Part shown: one piece after another, positions 59,713 to 64,000 of the stretch
Position numbering within the stretch: position 1 is the stretch's first letter
Layout: every line of letters begins with the position of its first letter
NCBI GenBank assembly: GCA_003116995.1
Contig: BDSL01000075.1
Coordinates: 124,001-188,000, forward strand
Direction: 5' to 3'
DNA: 64,000 nucleotides
DNA from: Yamagishiella unicocca
Lineage: Eukaryota; Chlorophyta; Chlorophyceae; Chlamydomonadales; Volvocaceae
Notes under the pieces: model-generated
The model's database searches: none
Seen by the model: only the letters and a program-made list of their open reading frames with translations
What the model was told of the DNA's origin: nothing
Translations under genes and position numbers: made by a program

Positions 59713-62700
59713 ATGTGTGCATTGCTTCTTGACGGCCCCCCCGCGGGTTCACCTCCATGGAGCACGTTGTCACCGCTGGTGCTCGAGGCAAGTGCCGCCA
59801 CAAGGATCAATAAGCTGGCATATATATCTGACGCAATGAGTATGTGCTATCTTTCGGCCATGTTTTTTTCTTTGCGCCATTCCACGTCCGATCCCAGTTT
59901 AAAGCTGCTACGCCCCAACTTCCGATCCCCGCTCTGTCTGAACTGCACCTTCACCACAGAATCTTGGAAGCGTCCTGGCGGATGAAAATGTGGGCGACGC
60001 CCTCCGTGCTCGCCTGGCGTGCAAGCACTGGCGTGCCTCCCTTACCCGCTGTGTCTCGCGAGCAACGGTGTGCGGTAACCCTGTGCTGTTGCCGAACACG
60101 CTACTGGCCCCAGAGATCTCACAGCAAGCTCCGGACCCCCCTCCAGCTCCCGTGCCGCCAACAACACCTCCGCACGACGAGCAGCAGCACCAGCTGCACA
60201 CGCAGCTCCCCGCGGACCGTCACCCTCAGCTACAAATCGGCGGCTCCTTCGCCCCCAGCATCACGCGCCTCTCTATCGCCGGCACCGACTTCGACGTCGC
60301 CTGGCTGCGCTCCCTGCAGCGCCACCTGCCCTCACTGACCAGCCTGTCGCTCCAAGCCGCCCGTTACCACACCGCCACCCCAGCCGCAGCGCCTGCGCAA
60401 GCAGCAAGCATGCCATCAGCTGAGCCACACGCCGCCGGCGACAACCCGGTTCCGGAAGCCGCCGCTGCGGTGGACGCCCTGGCAGCCGCACCCGCAGCTT
60501 TGGTGGCGGCTGCCGCCGCGGCGCTGGGCTGGGCCCCAGGTGATCTCACAGCGCTCATCTCCGCCGCAACGGCAGCTCGCCGCCCTGCCTGGCCGCCCGC
60601 GCCACCGCGGCTCCGAAAGCTCGGCATCCAAATCAACGCTGACGTGCCCCCAGACGTGCTGCGTCAGCTGCTGCTGCCGCCAGAGCCCCCGCAGTCCGCG
60701 CCGACGCCGCCAGGGGTGCTGCCCTTGCGGGAGCTGCTGCTGCTGCCGCACCATCTGATGGCCGTCCAGCAGCGCGCGGACTACCTCGACCTGTCGCCGC
60801 TGCTGGACTCGCGGCTTGGGGGAATCACGAAGCTGGTCGTGCTGAGTCTGCAGCAGCGCCACCACTTGCCGCAGCAGGGCCCCGACCAAGAGCGCCAGGA
60901 GGTGGGGGGGGCGGGTTTGCCGTACAACGGAGCGGCGGCGGCCGATGCGCGCATCGTGGGGCGGCTGACCCAGCTCAAGAGCCTGACTGTGCTTGAGCAG
61001 GTGAGTGTGTGTATATGTGTGTTTTATAAATGCTGAGTGTGTGTGTGTGTTTCGTTGTGGAGGTGTTGGGAAGGAGGGTATGAATGGAGAGGGGTTGCGC
61101 CTGGGGGCCGTGGTGGATGAGGGCTGGGTGGGGAGGAGGCGCTGCCCGGGCGGGTGGGACGAGGAGTGGGCGGGGGTGTTTAAAGTGGGCGGGGTTCGAG
61201 GGAAACCCGTGGATGTCCGAAAAAAACGTTTAAAACAGAAGTTTTGAGATGCATGCTGGAGAACTGGGTTGGGGATACGAAAGCCGAAGGTCGTAATATG
61301 ACCTTTGGCGGCTAAAGTGGGCGGGGGGGGGGGGACCGGATACTGCCCTGGAGGACACACCCCCGCGCCCCCGCCGGCCGTGGATTCGCGGATTCTCTTT
61401 AAACCCCCGCAACCCCGCACCCCGGCAGGTGGAGCTGTCGTCCACCGGTGCCAGCTGCTTGGCGCCACTCACCTGTCTGGAGGCGCTGCACCTGCCGGCG
61501 GGGTTGTACTGCGAGAACGCGGGGGAGCTGTGGCCGCTGGTGGCGCTGACGGTGCGGAAGGGGTGGGCGGGGGCCGGCGGCGGGGGTGCAGCTGTGTGTT
61601 GCCGGGAGCGCAGGCCTGCTGCGCTGCCGCCGTCACTCCTTTCCACCGCTGCTCACCTCACCTCACCGCGCCCTCCCCCACCACCTGGCCGCAGCGGCTG
61701 ACGCTCTTGGAGCTCAATTTCGGAACGGAGTGGTGGATAGACGCGGGTGGGTGGGTGGGTGCGGGCGGGCGGAGCCATGGGGAGTGTGGGAGGAGACCCG
61801 TGGGTCAGCACGCTTGTGCGGAGCCATGGGGAGCGAGTGCGAGCGCTATGTCGGGGTCATGTGAGCCCGGTTGGGGAGCCCACGGAAGGGCTGTTGCGCA
61901 GTCCAGGGCACGAACTAGTCCGAGCTAGTCCGAGCTAGTCCGAGCTAGTCCGAGCTAGTCCGAGCTAGTCCGAGCTAGTCCGAGCTAGTCCGAGCTAGTC
62001 CGAGCTAGTCCGAGCTAGTCCGAGCTAGTCCGAGCTAGTCCGAGCTAATCCGAGCTCGTCCGAGCTAGTCCGAGCTAGTCCGAGCTAGTCCGAGCTCGTC
62101 CGAGCTCGTCCGAGCTCGTCCGAGCTAGTCCGAGCTAATCCGAGCTAGTCCGAGCTAGTCCGAGCTAGTCCGAGCTAGTCCGAGCTAGTCCGAGCTAGTC
62201 CGAGCTAGTCCGAGCTAGTCCGAGCTAGTCCGAGCTAGTCCGAGCTAGTCCGAGCTAGTCCGAGCTAGTCCGAGCTAATCCGAGCTAGTCCGAGCTAGTC
62301 CGAGCTAGTCCGAGCTAATCCGAGCTAATCCGAACTAGTCGTGTTATTTCCCTCCCCCTTCCCTCCCGTTTCCACGGGTCTCCCTCGAACTCCTTTCCCG
62401 TTCCCGTTTCCTTACCCTCCCCTTACCCTCCCCCCTTCTGTGTCTAGGCGACCTGTGTGTCCTCAGCCGGCTGTCTGGGCTGCGCCGTCTGCAGCTGACC
62501 CTGGATTACGGTTTAGAGCGGGACGATCTGTACGGCGACGATCTCGATGAAGATCCGGTCGACGACCCCGGTGGCGAGGGGCATCCGGGAGACGATGCGC
62601 CACCGGACAGAGCGGACCCGTGGGTCTCGGCGGCCGAGGCGGGCAGGGAGGGGGCCCAAGGGGCGGGACGGGCGCGCGGTGAGGGAAAGGAGGAGGAGGC

Positions 62701-62985
62701 GGAGGAGGAGGGTGGCGAGGAGGAGGGGGAGGAGGATGGCGAGGAGGGGTCTGACCGATCTTCGTGGCAGCTGGGGCGCCTGGGGCGTGAGCTGGCAGGG
62801 GAATGGCGACGAGCCGGTGGGGCGAAGGGGCCGCTCGGGCCCCGTGACGGTGACCCAGGGGTCGGCGACGACTGGCGGCTGCCGCTTGCCGCGCTGTCGC
62901 AGCTCCGGCAGCTGGACCTGCGCCTCCGCAACGGCGGCGGCAGGCACCTGGCGGAGGCGGTGCACGCCGCGACGTGGCTGGCGAC

Positions 62986-63016
<31 letters not shown>

Positions 63017-64000
63017 GGCGGCAGCGGCAGCGGCGGCGCGTCGCTGGATCTGAAGGACGCTCCGGCGGCGGCGCTGCTGGATGTGTCGTACTGGGGCGAG
63101 GTGGCGACGCAGGCGGCGGCGGCGCGGACGGCGGATGGCGCGGCAGCCGCGCCGGCAGCCGCCTCCACCTCCGCTGCGGTCCCAGCCGTTGCGAGGCCTC
63201 CTACGATTGCCGCCGCCGCCGCCGCCGCCGCTTCTTCTGCGGCTGTGGCGGTGGCGGTGCCGCCGCGGGCGGTGCCGCCCTCCTTCCTCTCTGTGCCGCT
63301 GGTATCACTTCGACTGGGAGACGGACGCAACCTATCGCTGTCGTACGCCCACATCCTGTGCTTAGCGCTGATGACCGACCTGCGCTCGCTGCAGCTGTCC
63401 TTTGAGGCACTCGAAGTAAGGCCCGCCGGGACATCCGTACATGCGGCGGCGAAGGCTGGCGGCGCCGCCGAAGGCGGCCGCCATAAGGCCCACAGGGACA
63501 ACCCGTTGCTGGCGCTGGCGCGCCTCCGCCGACTGCGAACCCTCCAGATACGGACCAAGCAGCCCGGGGCGGACGCACGGCAGCCCTCGCGCGGTGCCGG
63601 CGATGGAGATGGTGGCGGGGATAGCCGGAGGCGGTGCGGCGGCGGCGGCGCCGCGGTGGCGGCGCCGCTGATGCCGCTCGATGACGACGTCGTACAGTCG
63701 TGGATGGAGGAGATGCCGATGCTGCAGACGCTCAGCCTGCGCGGGTCGGGCGGGCTGGGCGAGCGTGGTCTCGGAGCCATCGGCCGCCATGGCGCGCTGA
63801 AGGCCCTCGCGCTCCGCCTCACAGCTCCGGAACCAGCTTTTGGAGGATTACACGGCTTCGCCTCTCTCCACCACCACCACCACATCGCCCCAGCGGATGT
63901 AGCGGCCGCGCCGGCGGTGGTGGTGGTGGTGGCCCCGCAAGCGTCGCAGTCCCTGGGCGTTGGTGCCAGCGGCGCTACGTGGGGTCCGGCAGCAGGCGCG
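59713..64000 (+). CDS. F-box/leucine-rich-repeat-like protein (3' truncated by window end)
   Basis: Exons 59713-59787, 59960-61000, 61429-61551, 61695-61746 and 62448 to beyond 64000 join in consistent phase. The N-terminus splices to PPWSTLSPLVLE|NLGSVLADENVGDAL, then RARLACKHWRASLTR, which fits an F-box (W..L.p.vL...L......r..CK.WR). Leucine-rich segments follow: ITRLSIAG, LPSLTSLSLQA, LRKLGIQI, ITKLVVLSLQ, LTQLKSLTVLEQ, LTCLEALHLPAG, LTLLELNF, LSGLRRLQLTLD, LSQLRQLDLRL, LRSLQLSFEAL and MLQTLSLRGSGG. Ala/Gly and acidic low-complexity loops separate them. F-box LRR proteins are substrate receptors of SCF ubiquitin ligases, with the LRR choosing the target; the target is unknown. Intron 1 starts GAG|GCAAGT (GC-AG). 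A possible extra donor at 63416 (GAA|GTAAGG) was left unspliced because the frame stays open. Confidence 0.75.
61203..61274 (+). repeat. Dispersed intronic element, copy 3
   Basis: AAACCCGTGGATGTCCGAAA, ACGTTTAAAACAGAAGTTTT, then GAGATGCATGCTGGAGAACT lies in intron 61001-61428 of the F-box gene, in sense orientation. The same intron ends with a single unit like the 50-bp satellite at 7861 (GGCCGTGGATTCGCGGATTC). Confidence 0.85.
61911..62340. repeat. 10-bp microsatellite, 43 perfect-length units, in an intron
   Basis: Forty-three uninterrupted decamers, CGAGCTAGTC with variants CGAGCTAATC and CGAGCTCGTC, lie in intron 61747-62447 of the F-box gene. The first and last units are both the variant CGAACTAGTC. 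Every unit keeps exactly 10 bases. Confidence 0.97.

Noticed and set aside
62506..63885. 459-residue open frame on the minus strand
   Set aside because: It is a shadow of the GC-rich F-box/LRR last exon. Its sequence is Ser/Pro/Ala low complexity with no motif.

Overview
This window looks like nuclear DNA of a volvocine/chlamydomonadalean green alga (Chlamydomonas-Volvox type). The reasons are: genes split into many short GC-rich exons by introns of about 80-1000 bases; G/C-rich third codon positions; frequent Ala, Gly and Pro homopolymer runs in proteins; TGTAA poly(A) signals downstream of several stop codons; minisatellites inside introns; and a cell-wall-type (Ser-Pro-Pro-Pro)n polypeptide. 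No bacterial operon, rRNA, tRNA, CRISPR array or intact transposon was recognised. All gene models were built by hand by joining open frames at GT-AG (three times GC-AG) sites with phase checked at each junction. They are models without transcript support.

Layout: (1) 1-1292 (+) 3' end of a WAPL-like cohesin-release protein. (2) 2974-9743 (+) 17-exon CobW/COG0523 metallochaperone GTPase with a histidine-rich insert built from repeated exons. (3) 11427-15914 (+) large helical, HEAT/ARM-like protein of unknown function. (4, 5) 16629-18309 and 18953-21681 (+) tandem paralogues of an NTF2/SnoaL-like family. (6) 23459-27807 (-) CDH1/FZR/CCS52 activator of the anaphase-promoting complex, complete in 10 exons. 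(7) 28564-30245 (-) SEC11 signal peptidase catalytic subunit, complete in 5 exons. (8) 32909-39951 (+) ammonium transporter, complete in 17 exons including a 24-base micro-exon. (9) 44149-57814 (-) 27-exon secreted subtilisin-like protease with a PA insert, beta-rich C-terminal domains and a roughly 970-residue hydroxyproline-rich-type tail. (10) 59713 to the window end (+) F-box/leucine-rich-repeat protein, 3' truncated.

The genes do not form one pathway. CDH1 and the WAPL-like gene are cell-cycle genes, SEC11 serves the secretory pathway, and the CobW protein and ammonium transporter handle zinc/metal and nitrogen. The protease-wall-protein chimera could act in remodelling the glycoprotein wall or matrix. 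The most notable points are the protease/HRGP fusion, the modular His/Cys exon cassettes in which every splice junction rebuilds a CxxC motif, three GC-AG introns in ten genes, a dispersed element in introns of unrelated genes, and a 5' splice site copied three times in the transporter gene.
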